Source of the DNA: Xenophilus sp. E41
GTDB taxonomy: Bacteria; Pseudomonadota; Gammaproteobacteria; Burkholderiales; Burkholderiaceae_C
Direction of reading: 5' to 3'
NCBI RefSeq assembly: GCF_003671765.1
Contig: NZ_QPIB01000009.1
Coordinates: 124,001-188,000, forward strand
Length of the DNA: 64,000 nucleotides
The notes under the pieces were generated by a model. That model saw only the letters and a program-made list of their open reading frames with translations. It did no database searches and was not told the origin of the DNA. A program made the translations under genes and the position numbers. Every line of letters starts with the position of its first letter. Positions within the stretch are counted from its first letter, which is position 1. This document shows positions 38,229-48,040 of the stretch, in pieces.

Positions 38229-41200
38229 TGGCAGAGCCACAGAACAAGAACAACAAAGGCAGAAGCAAGAAGACGATCCAGAAGGCATGGGAGGCATACC
38301 ACCTTAACCCGCTGAAGGGTGAGAAGAAGGGCGGCGGTGGTGGTTCAGCGCCAGAGTTGCCAAATACCCTCGCGTCCCGAGCAATCGTCAAGATCGGTGT
38401 GCTTGCATCCGAAGGGCCAGTGCAAGGTCCAATGGGTGGCGCTCAGGGCATCTACATCAACGAGACGCCGCTCCAAAACTCTGATGGTACGTACAACTAT
38501 AAGAACATCAAGTACGACTGGCGAGTGGGTACCCCAGGTCAAAGTCTCATCACGGGCTTCGGTGAAGCGCCATCCATTGTGGACGTTGGCGCAGTGTTGA
38601 CCACCACATCTGATGTGATCCGCGAGACCACAGAAGACGATGCAAGCTCCGTCAAGATCATCATCAACCTGCCAACCGGACTTGTCTTCTCCTGGCAAGG
38701 CCAGTTGTTCCCAACATGGGTGGACCTGAAGATCTACCGTCGTCTGTCGGGCACGACGGCTTGGGAGTTCGTCACTGACGTGCAGATTTCGGGAAAGACC
38801 GACTCCATCACGCAGAAGCAGGTCCGCATTACACGACCTGATGGCGTTGGGAAGTGGCAGTACCGCGTGCAGCGCGTTACCGCAGACAGCAATGTCAGCA
38901 CGCTCCGCAACGACACGACTATTGCTCAGCACGTCGAGTACACCCCGATCCAGGCTGACAACAACTACCCCGACGTTGCATGGTTTGCTGTGGGTGTTGA
39001 TGCTGAGGCCGTCAACGGTCAAATCCCAAAGATCAGCGTCTTGTGGAAGGGCCTCACCGTCAAGGTGCCATCCAACTACAACACTGAAACGAGAGCGTAC
39101 ACGGGCATGTGGAACGGCGCATTCAAGAACGAATGGACCGACAACCCAGCCTGGATTCTGTATGACCTCCTGACCAATGAGCGCTACGGCCTCGGCGCGC
39201 GTGGACTGTTGGCCGCTGACGTGAACAAGTGGAGCTTCTACGACGCTGGCGTCTACTGCGATGAGATGGTTCCGGCGAATGAAGCGCACACCGAATTCGA
39301 GCCACGCTTCCGCTTTAACTACCCGATTGCATCCCGCGATGATGCCTGGAAGGTGCTCAGCTCCATCGCTGCCAACATGCACGCGACGATCTACCAAGAC
39401 ATGCGCGGCCAAATCTCGCTGTCTCAAGACAGACCTGCCGACCCGAAGATGCTTGTCACCAAGGCAAACGTCATCAGCGGGGAGGGCACTGCTCCTTTCA
39501 ACTACAAGGGCACTGACCTCGAAGAGCGCCCAACGTCGATCAAGGTGACGTTCAACGACCGGTTGAACATGAACCTGCCTCGCATCATCACGGTGGAGAG
39601 CGAGGAATACATCGACCTGTACGGCTACAACGTTTCGGACATCGCTGCCTTCGGTGTGGTGACAGAAGGACAGGCACGCCGCCACGGTCTGTGGACTCTG
39701 TACACGGCGCACGAACAGACAGACATTGTCAACTTCAGCATGGGCTTGAACGGCGCCGACTTGGAGCCGGGCGACATCGTCAGCATCTGGGATGAGGACT
39801 ACACGGACAAGGCAGGCGGTGGTCGAATTGTGAGCTATGCGACCGGCACCGTTACGCTGGATCGTGACGTAGAGATTGGCTTGGGTTCTTCCATCCGTGC
39901 CATGCTGGCAGACGGCATTACCGTCGAGTCGAGAAGCATCACGAATGTCCCTGGCACATACCGCACAGTCACGGTCAGCCCTCCGTTCTCGCAGCCTCTC
40001 ATCGACCATGCTGACTACATTGTCGTCAGCTCTGTTGAGCCTCGTCAGTTCCGCGTCACATCGAACATTGGCGATGGCAAGCAGTACAACATCGAGGCGA
40101 TTGCGCACAACCCGAACAAGTATCTGCTGATCGAGCAAGGCATTGACCTGCCTGCACCGGTCTACACGGACAGCGAGCCAAGTGTCTGCTCTGCGCCGCA
40201 AGACCTGACAGCCCGTGAATCGGTCATAAACGACAACGGCGTACTGATCCGTCAGGCGCTGGTGTCATGGGTTCCACCAGCGCGCGGGAAGGCGGTGAGC
40301 TACCTGCTTGACTACCGTCGCGTGGCTGACGTTGGCGGTGTAGATGCCGGTGACTCTTGGGTATCGGTCAGCGTAAAGGGCACCTCGTACTCAATCCCGC
40401 AGGTTTCCACGGGTAGATACGAGATTCAGTGCCGTGCTGTGTCCGTCTTTGGCATGGCTTCAGCAGACTTCGCGACCGCATTCTTGAACATTGACACAAA
40501 CGGAGGCGAGTCGTCGCCACTGCTGGCACCTGTTGGCTTGCAGAACGCAATCGATGGGTCCACCACGCAGTTTGTCGGCCGTGACCTTGTCGTGAAGTGG
40601 CAAAACCCATCCGACCAGTCCACCGCTCTTGCTGCGCTACGTGACTTCCAAGTCACGATCATCGATGCGGACAGCAACGACGTGATGCGCCAAGACTACG
40701 TCGCTGGCGTTCCTCCTGGCGGCTTCCAGCAGTACACCTACACGTTCTCCATGAACACCAACGATGGCGGTCCTATCCGTCGTCTCAAGGTGTCTGTGCG
40801 CTGCCGCGACACGTCGAACAACCTGAGCGCAGCAGTCGAACGCACGTTCTTGAACCCAGCTCCAGCGTACGTCACTGGCATCGAGGTCACGCCAGCAATG
40901 GGCATGGTCTACATCCAGCTCAACAGACCAACCGACGCGGACTTTGCGGGCGTGGCGATCTGGAGAGGATCGTCAGCAGGCTTCACGCCATCACCATCGA
41001 CTCTTGTCTTCCGTGGCGACAGCATCTTCTTCACTGACAACGCCGTCGAGCCTGGAACTACCTACTACTACAAGGTCGCCGCCTTCGATGACTTCGGCTT
41101 CGCTGACGATGCATCAGATTTGAACCTGTCGGCATCCTTCAGCGCTACGCCTTTGCAGTTCGAGGTCGGTGTTCCAGGCGGCACAACGTTCCCAACGTCG

Positions 41201-43054
41201 GCGGAAGAGGGCGACACCTTCTACCGTACTGACCTCAAGACGCTCTACATCTACACGTCGGGCGCATGGGTTGCGGCAGGTGTTGCGACAGGGACTGCTC
41301 TGCCAAGCACAGCTCAAGAGGGCGACACGTTCATCCTCACCCCAGACAATGTCATGTATATCCGCAAGAGCGGTGCATGGCAGGCCATTACTCCTGCTGA
41401 TGGGTCGATCACGACTGGCAAGCTGGCGGCTGGAGCAGTCACGACGGCCAAGCTTGCAGCGGGCGCAGTCACTGCGAACGAGATAGCTGCATCGACCATT
41501 ACTGGCGGCAACATTGCCGGTAACACGATTGAAGGCACCAACATTGCCGGTAACACCATCACCGGCAACAAGATCGTCGGAAGCACCATTACTGGCGACA
41601 AGATTCAGGGTGCGACGATCACGGGCGACAAGATCGCCGGCAACACCATCGAGGGCACCAACATCAAAGGCACCACCATCACGGGTGACAAGATTGTTGG
41701 TGGGACCATCACAGGCGACAAGATCGCTGCGGGCAGCATTGACACCTCTTTGCTGAAGGTGGCGGCAAGCAACAACTCTGTGCCTGACTCGGAAATGGCG
41801 TACGGGAACGGTGGCACGCTTACTCGCTCGGGCTGGTTGCCAAAGGGCTGGGGAACCTTCCAGACGCACGACGTTGCGCCGGTGTTCGGTATCAACTACC
41901 CAGACTTGTCGTGGAATCCATCGGGCTCAAACTCGATGGCGATCTACCAGCCGAACAACAGCTACAACGGCAACCAAGATTGGTCGGTCTACCAGCAAAT
42001 CTACTCGCCGCCGATTGCCGTGGTGGCAGGCAGACGCTACGAGTTCTCCGTGTACACGGGTGCTCACCGCGCGATGAACGGGTGCCATATCGAGTTCTAC
42101 AACGCGTCGGACGCTGGTTTGGGATCGATCAACGGCACGGTCAACAACGTAGAAGCGGCGGGCGGCAAGGCACTGTCCGGCTACAAGCGCATCGGCGGGT
42201 TTGCGTACGCGCCGTCCGGCACAGCCTACGCCAGACTTTGCGTGAAGAAGGCTCCGACGATCACTGGCAACAGCAACTCCTACGCGTTCTTCACCAAGCC
42301 ATATCTTGGTGAGGCATACGCAAATCAGACTGAGTTCACGCCATACACGCCAAACGGGGGTGGCACGCTCATCGACGCAAATGGGATCACCACTAACAGC
42401 CTGTCAGCTTTGAGTGCCAACGCCGGCACTCTTTCTGCCGGTCAAATCACCATCAACAGCAACAACGCTGGCGATTGGGGTTACATCCGCACTCCGGGCA
42501 AATGGCTGGACGGCAACTGGGGCTGGATCATGGCGCAGCACCCGAACGGAAGCATGTTCTTCGATTTGACTATGAGCAACTTCCGCCTTTGGGCTCACCA
42601 CAACGCCGGCGTGTCCGCGTCTTGGGGACTCGATGCACCGGGCATCTCTATGGGACCGGGCGGGCTGACGGTGTCGCAGGCAAACGTCATCAACACACTG
42701 CAAATCGCTGGCAACGCCGTCACGATCCCTGCTGCAGCGACCATGAGCACCGGGCCGGTTTACAACAGCTCTGCGTGGGCGTCGAATCCGCGCGCAGTGT
42801 TCTACAACTACGATGGCCAGGGCTCGCCAATTTTGATCTGGTGCTTGTTCCGAACTTCGAACAATGATCACATTGATGTCTACGTCTACCGCGGTGGATC
42901 GCTGTTGGCTTCAGGTGCTGCCGGTGCAGCAACGTGCTTTGCGATCCAACCACCGGCAGGCGGTGGTGACATCTTCGTGACGACAGGAAGTAGTTCGGGT
43001 GGCGCAATCAGCTTGCTCAGTGGAAGCGTCATCCTCATGACGGTAAAGAGGTAA
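38228..43054 (+). CDS. Central tail tip protein (lambda J-like), 1608 aa
   Basis: The receptor-facing tip protein. It starts MAEPQNKNNKGRSKKTIQKA; then LASRAIVKIGVLASEGPVQG and FTKTPLQ-like INETPLQNSDGTYNYKN, NERYGLGARG and YSTIA-like SSIAANMHATIYQD mark the conserved J core. Fibronectin type III-like repeats follow (residues about 660-970), then a decapeptide array of TITGDKIxG type (nucleotides about 41400-41745), and a C-terminal carbohydrate-binding-like region. It is longer than lambda gpJ, consistent with added receptor-binding modules. Start at 38228 overlaps the previous stop by one base. Confidence 0.93.
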   Translation: MAEPQNKNNKGRSKKTIQKAWEAYHLNPLKGEKKGGGGGSAPELPNTLASRAIVKIGVLASEGPVQGPMGGAQGIYINETPLQNSDGTYNYKNIKYDWRVGTPGQSLITGFGEAPSIVDVGAVLTTTSDVIRETTEDDASSVKIIINLPTGLVFSWQGQLFPTWVDLKIYRRLSGTTAWEFVTDVQISGKTDSITQKQVRITRPDGVGKWQYRVQRVTADSNVSTLRNDTTIAQHVEYTPIQADNNYPDVAWFAVGVDAEAVNGQIPKISVLWKGLTVKVPSNYNTETRAYTGMWNGAFKNEWTDNPAWILYDLLTNERYGLGARGLLAADVNKWSFYDAGVYCDEMVPANEAHTEFEPRFRFNYPIASRDDAWKVLSSIAANMHATIYQDMRGQISLSQDRPADPKMLVTKANVISGEGTAPFNYKGTDLEERPTSIKVTFNDRLNMNLPRIITVESEEYIDLYGYNVSDIAAFGVVTEGQARRHGLWTLYTAHEQTDIVNFSMGLNGADLEPGDIVSIWDEDYTDKAGGGRIVSYATGTVTLDRDVEIGLGSSIRAMLADGITVESRSITNVPGTYRTVTVSPPFSQPLIDHADYIVVSSVEPRQFRVTSNIGDGKQYNIEAIAHNPNKYLLIEQGIDLPAPVYTDSEPSVCSAPQDLTARESVINDNGVLIRQALVSWVPPARGKAVSYLLDYRRVADVGGVDAGDSWVSVSVKGTSYSIPQVSTGRYEIQCRAVSVFGMASADFATAFLNIDTNGGESSPLLAPVGLQNAIDGSTTQFVGRDLVVKWQNPSDQSTALAALRDFQVTIIDADSNDVMRQDYVAGVPPGGFQQYTYTFSMNTNDGGPIRRLKVSVRCRDTSNNLSAAVERTFLNPAPAYVTGIEVTPAMGMVYIQLNRPTDADFAGVAIWRGSSAGFTPSPSTLVFRGDSIFFTDNAVEPGTTYYYKVAAFDDFGFADDASDLNLSASFSATPLQFEVGVPGGTTFPTSAEEGDTFYRTDLKTLYIYTSGAWVAAGVATGTALPSTAQEGDTFILTPDNVMYIRKSGAWQAITPADGSITTGKLAAGAVTTAKLAAGAVTANEIAASTITGGNIAGNTIEGTNIAGNTITGNKIVGSTITGDKIQGATITGDKIAGNTIEGTNIKGTTITGDKIVGGTITGDKIAAGSIDTSLLKVAASNNSVPDSEMAYGNGGTLTRSGWLPKGWGTFQTHDVAPVFGINYPDLSWNPSGSNSMAIYQPNNSYNGNQDWSVYQQIYSPPIAVVAGRRYEFSVYTGAHRAMNGCHIEFYNASDAGLGSINGTVNNVEAAGGKALSGYKRIGGFAYAPSGTAYARLCVKKAPTITGNSNSYAFFTKPYLGEAYANQTEFTPYTPNGGGTLIDANGITTNSLSALSANAGTLSAGQITINSNNAGDWGYIRTPGKWLDGNWGWIMAQHPNGSMFFDLTMSNFRLWAHHNAGVSASWGLDAPGISMGPGGLTVSQANVINTLQIAGNAVTIPAAATMSTGPVYNSSAWASNPRAVFYNYDGQGSPILIWCLFRTSNNDHIDVYVYRGGSLLASGAAGAATCFAIQPPAGGGDIFVTTGSSSGGAISLLSGSVILMTVKR
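41400..41745 (+). repeat. Coding decapeptide-like repeats in the J-like protein
   Basis: About twelve units of the type xTITGDKIxG / xTIEGTNIxG encoded in tandem, with ACCATCAC.GGCGACAAGAT recurring at DNA level. Probably a beta-helical stalk. Confidence 0.8.
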
Positions 43055-43057
43055 ATA
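43052..43057 (+). promoter_or_regulatory. TAAATA motif at the J-like stop
   Basis: The TAA of the motif is the J-like stop codon; the next ATG is only four bases after it, without a clear ribosome site. Confidence 0.4.
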
Positions 43058-43061
43058 GCCG

Positions 43062-43649
43062 ATGCTACAAATCTCTTTCTACGAGCCAAACGGCAAGATC
43101 AGGTTCTACACGACGGTTCCAGACTTGGAGACGGCAGACTACGCTTCGGGCAAGGAAGGTCTGCCATACGTGGTTGGCACGCCGCTAGGAGAGGGTGCTT
43201 ACGTGCTCGACGGAGTGATTTTTGCCCTGCCACCACAGCCGACTGCCGCACATGTTTTCGACTACAGCACCAAGGAATGGGTAGACCCACGGACCCTGGA
43301 CGACTTGAAGTCGGCGCAGATTGCGTTGGTAGATCGTGGCTTCGAGGCGGCTTCGGCTGCACTTGTTGAGGGCTATCCACCAGCCGAACGGCTGACATGG
43401 CCTACGCAGCAGGCTGAAGCACTGGCGTGGCAGGCGAACAGCACTGCTCCGACACCATTCCTTGACGGCATTGCAGCATCGCGGGGAATCACACCGGAAG
43501 ACATGCGGCAGAAAACCTTGGAGAACGTCCTGCTCTTCATGGGTGCATCGCAGCAGTTGGTCGGCCAGCGGCAGAAGCTGAAAGACCAGATCACGGCGGC
43601 AACTACCGTAGAGGAAGTCCAAGCCATCGTATGGGCCCTACCTGGATAA
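43062..43649 (+). CDS. Tail fibre accessory protein (DUF4376-like)
   Basis: A 195-residue protein. N-terminal part: MLQISFYEPNGKIRFYTTVP and FDYSTKEWVDPRTL. C-terminal part: LTWPTQQAEALAWQAN, TPFLDGIAASRGITPEDMRQ and LVGQRQKLKDQI, the pattern of DUF4376/tail-fibre-assembly type proteins found beside fibre genes. It probably helps fold or decorate the fibre. Confidence 0.78.
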   Translation: MLQISFYEPNGKIRFYTTVPDLETADYASGKEGLPYVVGTPLGEGAYVLDGVIFALPPQPTAAHVFDYSTKEWVDPRTLDDLKSAQIALVDRGFEAASAALVEGYPPAERLTWPTQQAEALAWQANSTAPTPFLDGIAASRGITPEDMRQKTLENVLLFMGASQQLVGQRQKLKDQITAATTVEEVQAIVWALPG

Positions 43650-43673
43650 ATAGCTTCACGCTATTACAGGAGG
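43647..43673 (+). promoter_or_regulatory. TAAATA motif plus hairpin before 43678
   Basis: TAAATA (43647-43652) overlaps the stop of the previous gene; AATAG-CTTCACG-GCTATT-type stem (AATAG 43649-43653, CTATT 43661-43665) precedes CAGGAGG. Confidence 0.5.
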
Positions 43674-43677
43674 CTCG

Positions 43678-44064
43678 ATGCCACATACAACTTATACGCT
43701 CAACAAGGTTGCAGAAGCCGTTGTTGGCAAGACCACTTTCACTGCGCCGACCGTTTACATTGGTCTGTCTACTACTACCCCAGTCGCTGCCGGTACTGGT
43801 GCAACCGAGCCTTCTGGCAACGGATATGCACGGGTTTCTGGTACGACGTGGGCAACAGCGTCCGGTGGAGCTACCTCAAACTCGGCAGCAATTTCGTTTG
43901 CGAAGGCAACTGGGTCTTGGGGCACTGTGACGTACGTGGTTGCTTACGACGCATCCACTGCTGGCAACATGCTTTGGTTTGCTCCGCTTGGCGCATCGAA
44001 GTCGATTGCCGCTGACGACACACCATCCTTCGCGACTGGTTCTATCACCGTCACCCAAAGCTAA
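43678..44064 (+). CDS. Phage tail fibre-like protein (128 aa)
   Basis: A 128-residue, Ser/Thr/Gly/Ala-rich beta protein (TYTLNKVAEAVVGKTTFTAP, VYIGLSTTTPVAAG). Its pattern, YIGLST..P followed by GNGYARVS and AISFAKATGSWGTVTYV, matches a widespread small phage tail protein family thought to be on the fibre or tip. It starts a run of four fibre genes. Confidence 0.75.
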   Translation: MPHTTYTLNKVAEAVVGKTTFTAPTVYIGLSTTTPVAAGTGATEPSGNGYARVSGTTWATASGGATSNSAAISFAKATGSWGTVTYVVAYDASTAGNMLWFAPLGASKSIAADDTPSFATGSITVTQS

Positions 44065-44083
44065 TCCGCTGTTGGGGTAGTGG

Positions 44084-44389
44084 ATGGCTGATACCGGATG
44101 GCTGTCACCCGGTACCTGTTCCGATACAGGTACTACATGGGCGAATTCAAACAATGCGTCTGCGCTTGACGGCAGCGATTCGTCCACCTCAAGCAACATC
44201 CCGATCTCGACCCGCTTTCAGGTGTGGCAAGAGGGCTTCGGACAAACGGACGACTTCCTCGTTGAGGATGGTCAGTTCGATGTCGTGCTGTGCGCGGTAG
44301 GTAGCTTCACGTTTCTGCTCAGCGCAGATGGATACGACGACCTTGAGGTGGTCATTGAGGCCGTAGAGCCAGAAGAGGGAGAAGAATAA
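44084..44389 (+). CDS. Phage structural protein (101 aa)
   Basis: A 101-residue acidic protein (MADTGWLSPGTCSDTGTTWA, SNIPISTRFQVWQEGFGQTD) resembling the 'gene product after fibre' beta-rich proteins, with a glutamate-rich C-terminus. Its last base is shared with the next ATG. The TGW..P pattern recurs as ESGWTS in the large fibre gene downstream. Function inferred from position. Confidence 0.65.
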   Translation: MADTGWLSPGTCSDTGTTWANSNNASALDGSDSSTSSNIPISTRFQVWQEGFGQTDDFLVEDGQFDVVLCAVGSFTFLLSADGYDDLEVVIEAVEPEEGEE

Positions 44390-44862
44390 TGGCGATCACA
44401 GTCACTAATGTCCAGGCAATTTACCCGTCGGGTACGACCGTTTCAAATGGCGCTTCGTACCCAACCATTGGAAGCAGTTTTAATATAGTCAGTGGAACAT
44501 ATTATGTCGCAACGATATATGGCGCGAATATGCCTACTAGTCTTGGCAGTCCACCGTGGTATGCCGGCTCCTCGAAGACTGTGCTGCCGTTGAACTTAAT
44601 AGATTCGATTCCCGGAAAGATGTATGTCTACGGCGGATTTGCCACCTCCACCACCTCCAACGTCTACATTACCATGCAAGGAACCCAAGACACGGGTTCA
44701 GCAGTCACTTACTGGTGCAACACTGATGCCATCACTGGACTTTCGTCGTCGGGGACGATTGTTCAGTCCGCGAAAACTACTACAGCGGGCACGAATCCGG
44801 GGGTAACGCTCAGCAGCACCACCCCAGGCAGCGTTGTTTACATGGTAGGTGGATCGACGTAA
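44389..44862 (+). CDS. Fibre-associated protein (157 aa)
   Basis: A 157-residue Ser/Thr/Gly-rich beta protein starting MAITVTNVQAIYPSGTTVSN, with no charged core, typical of tail fibre or spike modules. It is followed without a gap by the large repeat protein (TAA then ATG). Codon use is more AT-rich around 44460-44640 than in its neighbours, suggesting a recent acquisition. Function inferred from context. Confidence 0.65.
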   Translation: MAITVTNVQAIYPSGTTVSNGASYPTIGSSFNIVSGTYYVATIYGANMPTSLGSPPWYAGSSKTVLPLNLIDSIPGKMYVYGGFATSTTSNVYITMQGTQDTGSAVTYWCNTDAITGLSSSGTIVQSAKTTTAGTNPGVTLSSTTPGSVVYMVGGST

Positions 44863-47664
44863 ATGACCACCATTACGCTAGAGAGCGGATGGACCAGCTT
44901 AAAGAACGCCACACTGTCCGGCTCACCACCACTCAGTCAAGTCGTAGTTGCTTACAACACGGCAGGTGATACGACGCCATCGTTCACGACAAGTGGTGGA
45001 ACAGCGAACGCGCTAATTGCTCTTGAGATCAGAGTCGCGCCAACAGCGGTGTTCGAAAGCGGGTGGACGTCCGTCTCTGATACAAAGACCAGCTTAATGT
45101 ATGGCGCTGGCCTTTATCAGCAAGTAATTTCGGGGTACACCACTGCTGGCGACAACACTCCGTCAGCAAATCTGTACGGCGCAGATGTCGGGCTTCTTGC
45201 TATTGAACTTGCTGACCCCTCATCTAGTGGTCCGCTCAACCCATCCTCTTCAGTGTCTTCGGGCGGCACCGTGTCGTGGGCGACGCCAAGCGACGCAAAC
45301 GAGAGCGACAACGTCTACACCACGCACACGGTCAGCACTACTGCGGCCAACATGCCGTATCTCAACACGTCGGGATACGGCTTCAACATCCCATCGAATG
45401 CCACCATCAAGGGCATCACGGTTGTTGTCGAGAAGAAGTACACCGGTGGCTCGACAGGCAACGTAAGAGACAACACCGTCCAGCTCATGAAGGCTGGCTC
45501 CCGTGTCGGGAGCAATCTCGCTGTCACTGGCACGAACTGGAGTTCCACCGACACGAACGTCACGTACGGCGGCAACACGAACCTCTGGGGCACTACGTGG
45601 ACTCCAGCGGAAATTAATGACTCCGCCTTCGGTGTCAGCGTCCGAGCAGTAGGTAACGGTACTGGTGCCAACCGTGTTGCCAACATCGACAACGTCCGTA
45701 TCACCGTCAGCTACATCGCTCCCCTGCCAACAGGCACCGCGCCAACCATCGTTCAGCAGGCCATCAATACCAGTGGCACGACGACTCTGCCTAGTGCCAC
45801 AACGGCAGGCAACACGCTGCTTGTCATCGCGACGTACGACCCAAGCGGTGGAACCAGCTCCATCACGGACAGCAAGGGCAACACAGTCCCTGCGCAGTTC
45901 CTCGACTACGGCACGGGCATCACAAAGTACCGTGCATGGCTGATCCCCATCACGACCGCTGGTGCATCGCATTCCATCACCGGCTCTTTCGGCACGTACA
46001 CGGCGTACTCAACGATATCCGTCTACGAGCTGTCTGGCGCAGTCACGGTAGACACACCTGTCACTGCCTCTGCGTACGACACGACCTCGCCGTATGAGGT
46101 CACGTCTGGCTACCCATCGCAGACGAACAACCTTCTGTTCGCAATCATCGCATCAGAGGGCAGCGACAACGTCACGTTCAGCGCATCGGGTTGGACAAAG
46201 CAGAACGAGTTCGCGGATTTCACTGCATATTGGGGTCAATCCAACTTCACTAAGGTAGGTGGCTCTGGACAGGAGTTGTTCAGCGCAACCATGTCAGCTA
46301 ACTCGCCAGATATCGTTTCAGTCTTTGGACTGAAGCAGGGTACTGGCTCTAACCCGGTGGATTTGGGCACGGCGTCAGTTACGTCAACAGGCGCGATCAG
46401 TTCACCTTCGTTGCAGGTCCAACGCGGGCTGTCTGCTTCTCTGACGGGCACGTCAAACATCAACGGTACGTTGGCCGCCACAAGGGGTCTGTCGGCTGCT
46501 TTGACTGGCAGCACGACAATCACTGCATCCCTTGGTAGGCTTGTCTCGCTGAGCGCTGCGGTAACGGGTTCATCGACTATTGAAGCCTCGTTGAGCGCTG
46601 TCAAGGAGCTGTCCGCAGCGGTTGTTGGCACCTCAACAATCAGCTCGCCAACGCTCGACACGTACAAACAACTCAGTGCTGATCCGATTCAGTCAACCGG
46701 GACGATCACTGCGTCTCTGTCCGTCGCAAAGGAGCTGAGCGCGTCCTTAACTGGATCAACCGCGATCACTGCAAAGCTAGATGCGCAGAAGTTGCTGAGT
46801 GCCGAAGTGCAGAGCACGGGAAGCATCACCGCAACCTTGAGCGCTGACAAGCAGCTTAGCGCGCAACCGATCATTGGCACGACCACCATCACTGCCACCT
46901 TGGGCAACTTGGTCAGCCTCGAAGCCCAACCTATCGTATCCACGGGTACGGTTGAAGCTGGCGCAATTGAGTTGCTGAAGACGCTTGAGGCCGATTCGAT
47001 TGTCGGCACGACCACGATCCAGGCGGGAACGTTGCTTGTCGAGCGTGGGCTGTCTGCGGCGGTGGCTGGCACAACCAACATCAGTGCAGCGCTTTCGGTG
47101 CAGAAGGGCCTTGCCGCATCGTTGACTTCTACCGGCACCATCACTGCCGCGTTGAGCATCAAGAAGGAGCTTGCGGCGCAGCCTATTACTTCAACAGGTC
47201 AGATCTCGGCATCGCTAAGTGTCGCGAAGGAGCTGTCGGCTGAGGTCATTGGTACTTCTGTCATCGACGCAAGCGGGCTGCAAGTTGTTCGTGGCCTTGC
47301 TGCATCGGTCTCCGGATCAACCGGCATCGTTGCGGGTCTGTCAGTGCTTCGCGAGCTGAATGCTGCGCTCACTGGAGCAACAGACATCGTTGCCGCCGTT
47401 GAGGTAGAGAGAGGTCTTGCGGCTGTAGTAGAGGGCAACTCCGACATCACTGCTCTGTTGGCGCTGGAAGTTGGCCTTGCAGCTCAGCTTACTGGCGCAA
47501 CGACGATTACCGCAGCACTGTCCTTGGTCGCAAGCTTCCGCGACAAGCCAGTCATCGAAGTGCAGGTGCTTGCGCCTGAACAGATCGATGTACAGGTGCT
47601 GCCAAATGGCTTGATCACTGCACAGGTCATAGACAAGCCAGCACTAAATATTTCCATTCAATAG
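44863..47664 (+). CDS. Large repeat-containing tail fibre protein (933 aa)
   Basis: Residues 1-490 are beta-sandwich-like, with duplicated ESGWTS modules (residues about 7 and 66) and a jelly-roll-like block (VYTTHTVSTTAANMPYLNTS). Residues about 500-890 hold about 18 copies of a 20-22-residue unit with pattern LSAxxxGTTTIxAxLxxxKE. A short cap follows (KPVIEVQVLAPEQIDVQVL). The repeats suggest a long, rod-like beta-structured fibre. Repeat number could vary among relatives. Confidence 0.8.
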   Translation: MTTITLESGWTSLKNATLSGSPPLSQVVVAYNTAGDTTPSFTTSGGTANALIALEIRVAPTAVFESGWTSVSDTKTSLMYGAGLYQQVISGYTTAGDNTPSANLYGADVGLLAIELADPSSSGPLNPSSSVSSGGTVSWATPSDANESDNVYTTHTVSTTAANMPYLNTSGYGFNIPSNATIKGITVVVEKKYTGGSTGNVRDNTVQLMKAGSRVGSNLAVTGTNWSSTDTNVTYGGNTNLWGTTWTPAEINDSAFGVSVRAVGNGTGANRVANIDNVRITVSYIAPLPTGTAPTIVQQAINTSGTTTLPSATTAGNTLLVIATYDPSGGTSSITDSKGNTVPAQFLDYGTGITKYRAWLIPITTAGASHSITGSFGTYTAYSTISVYELSGAVTVDTPVTASAYDTTSPYEVTSGYPSQTNNLLFAIIASEGSDNVTFSASGWTKQNEFADFTAYWGQSNFTKVGGSGQELFSATMSANSPDIVSVFGLKQGTGSNPVDLGTASVTSTGAISSPSLQVQRGLSASLTGTSNINGTLAATRGLSAALTGSTTITASLGRLVSLSAAVTGSSTIEASLSAVKELSAAVVGTSTISSPTLDTYKQLSADPIQSTGTITASLSVAKELSASLTGSTAITAKLDAQKLLSAEVQSTGSITATLSADKQLSAQPIIGTTTITATLGNLVSLEAQPIVSTGTVEAGAIELLKTLEADSIVGTTTIQAGTLLVERGLSAAVAGTTNISAALSVQKGLAASLTSTGTITAALSIKKELAAQPITSTGQISASLSVAKELSAEVIGTSVIDASGLQVVRGLAASVSGSTGIVAGLSVLRELNAALTGATDIVAAVEVERGLAAVVEGNSDITALLALEVGLAAQLTGATTITAALSLVASFRDKPVIEVQVLAPEQIDVQVLPNGLITAQVIDKPALNISIQ
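46370..47525 (+). repeat. Array of 60-66 bp coding repeats
   Basis: About 18 imperfect tandem units encoding LSA(A/S)(L/V)TG(S/T)TTI(T/S)A-type segments. Divergence between units is high enough that it is not a recent expansion. Confidence 0.85.
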
Positions 47665-47668
47665 GAAA
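47645..47668 (+). promoter_or_regulatory. TAAATA motif plus ribosome-site hairpin before 47672
   Basis: TAAATA (47645-47650), inside the end of the fibre gene, is followed by TTTCC (47651-47655) pairing with GGAAA (47664-47668), which is the ribosome site. Confidence 0.5.
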
Positions 47669-47671
47669 CGT

Positions 47672-48040
47672 ATGGCACAAGAAGTCGCACTCACAATTGA
47701 TCAAGGCAGCCAATACGTGCAGCCATTCAAGTTCTTCGCTGATGAAGGCAACACTGACATTTTGGATTTGAGCGGCGCGAGCGCTGCCATGCAGTTCAAG
47801 CGCGATGACTATGATGGCGCGGTAGTGTTGGCGCTGACCTCTGCATCGGGGCTTGTCATTGACGCCGCTCAGGGCACGATCACGGCCACCATCACGGCGG
47901 CGCAGACAGCAGCAATCAAGGTGATGAAGGGTGACGACTCAGTCACCGGCCGCTACGACCTTGAGATTGAGGTTGGTGGCGTCAAGAAGCGTGTCTTGCA
48001 AGGCGACTTCACCATCACCCGCGAAGTCACGACTATTTGA
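47672..48040 (+). CDS. Phage tail/baseplate beta-sandwich protein (122 aa)
   Basis: A 122-residue protein with ALTIDQGSQYVQPFKFFADEG, LDLSGASAAMQFKRDDYDG, AAQGTITATITAAQTAAIKV and GRYDLEIEVGGVKKRVLQGD, the pattern of a common phage tail accessory family (BppU-N-like beta sandwich). It is the last rightward fibre-region gene. It overlaps the convergent H-NS-like gene by eight bases. Confidence 0.78.
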   Translation: MAQEVALTIDQGSQYVQPFKFFADEGNTDILDLSGASAAMQFKRDDYDGAVVLALTSASGLVIDAAQGTITATITAAQTAAIKVMKGDDSVTGRYDLEIEVGGVKKRVLQGDFTITREVTTI

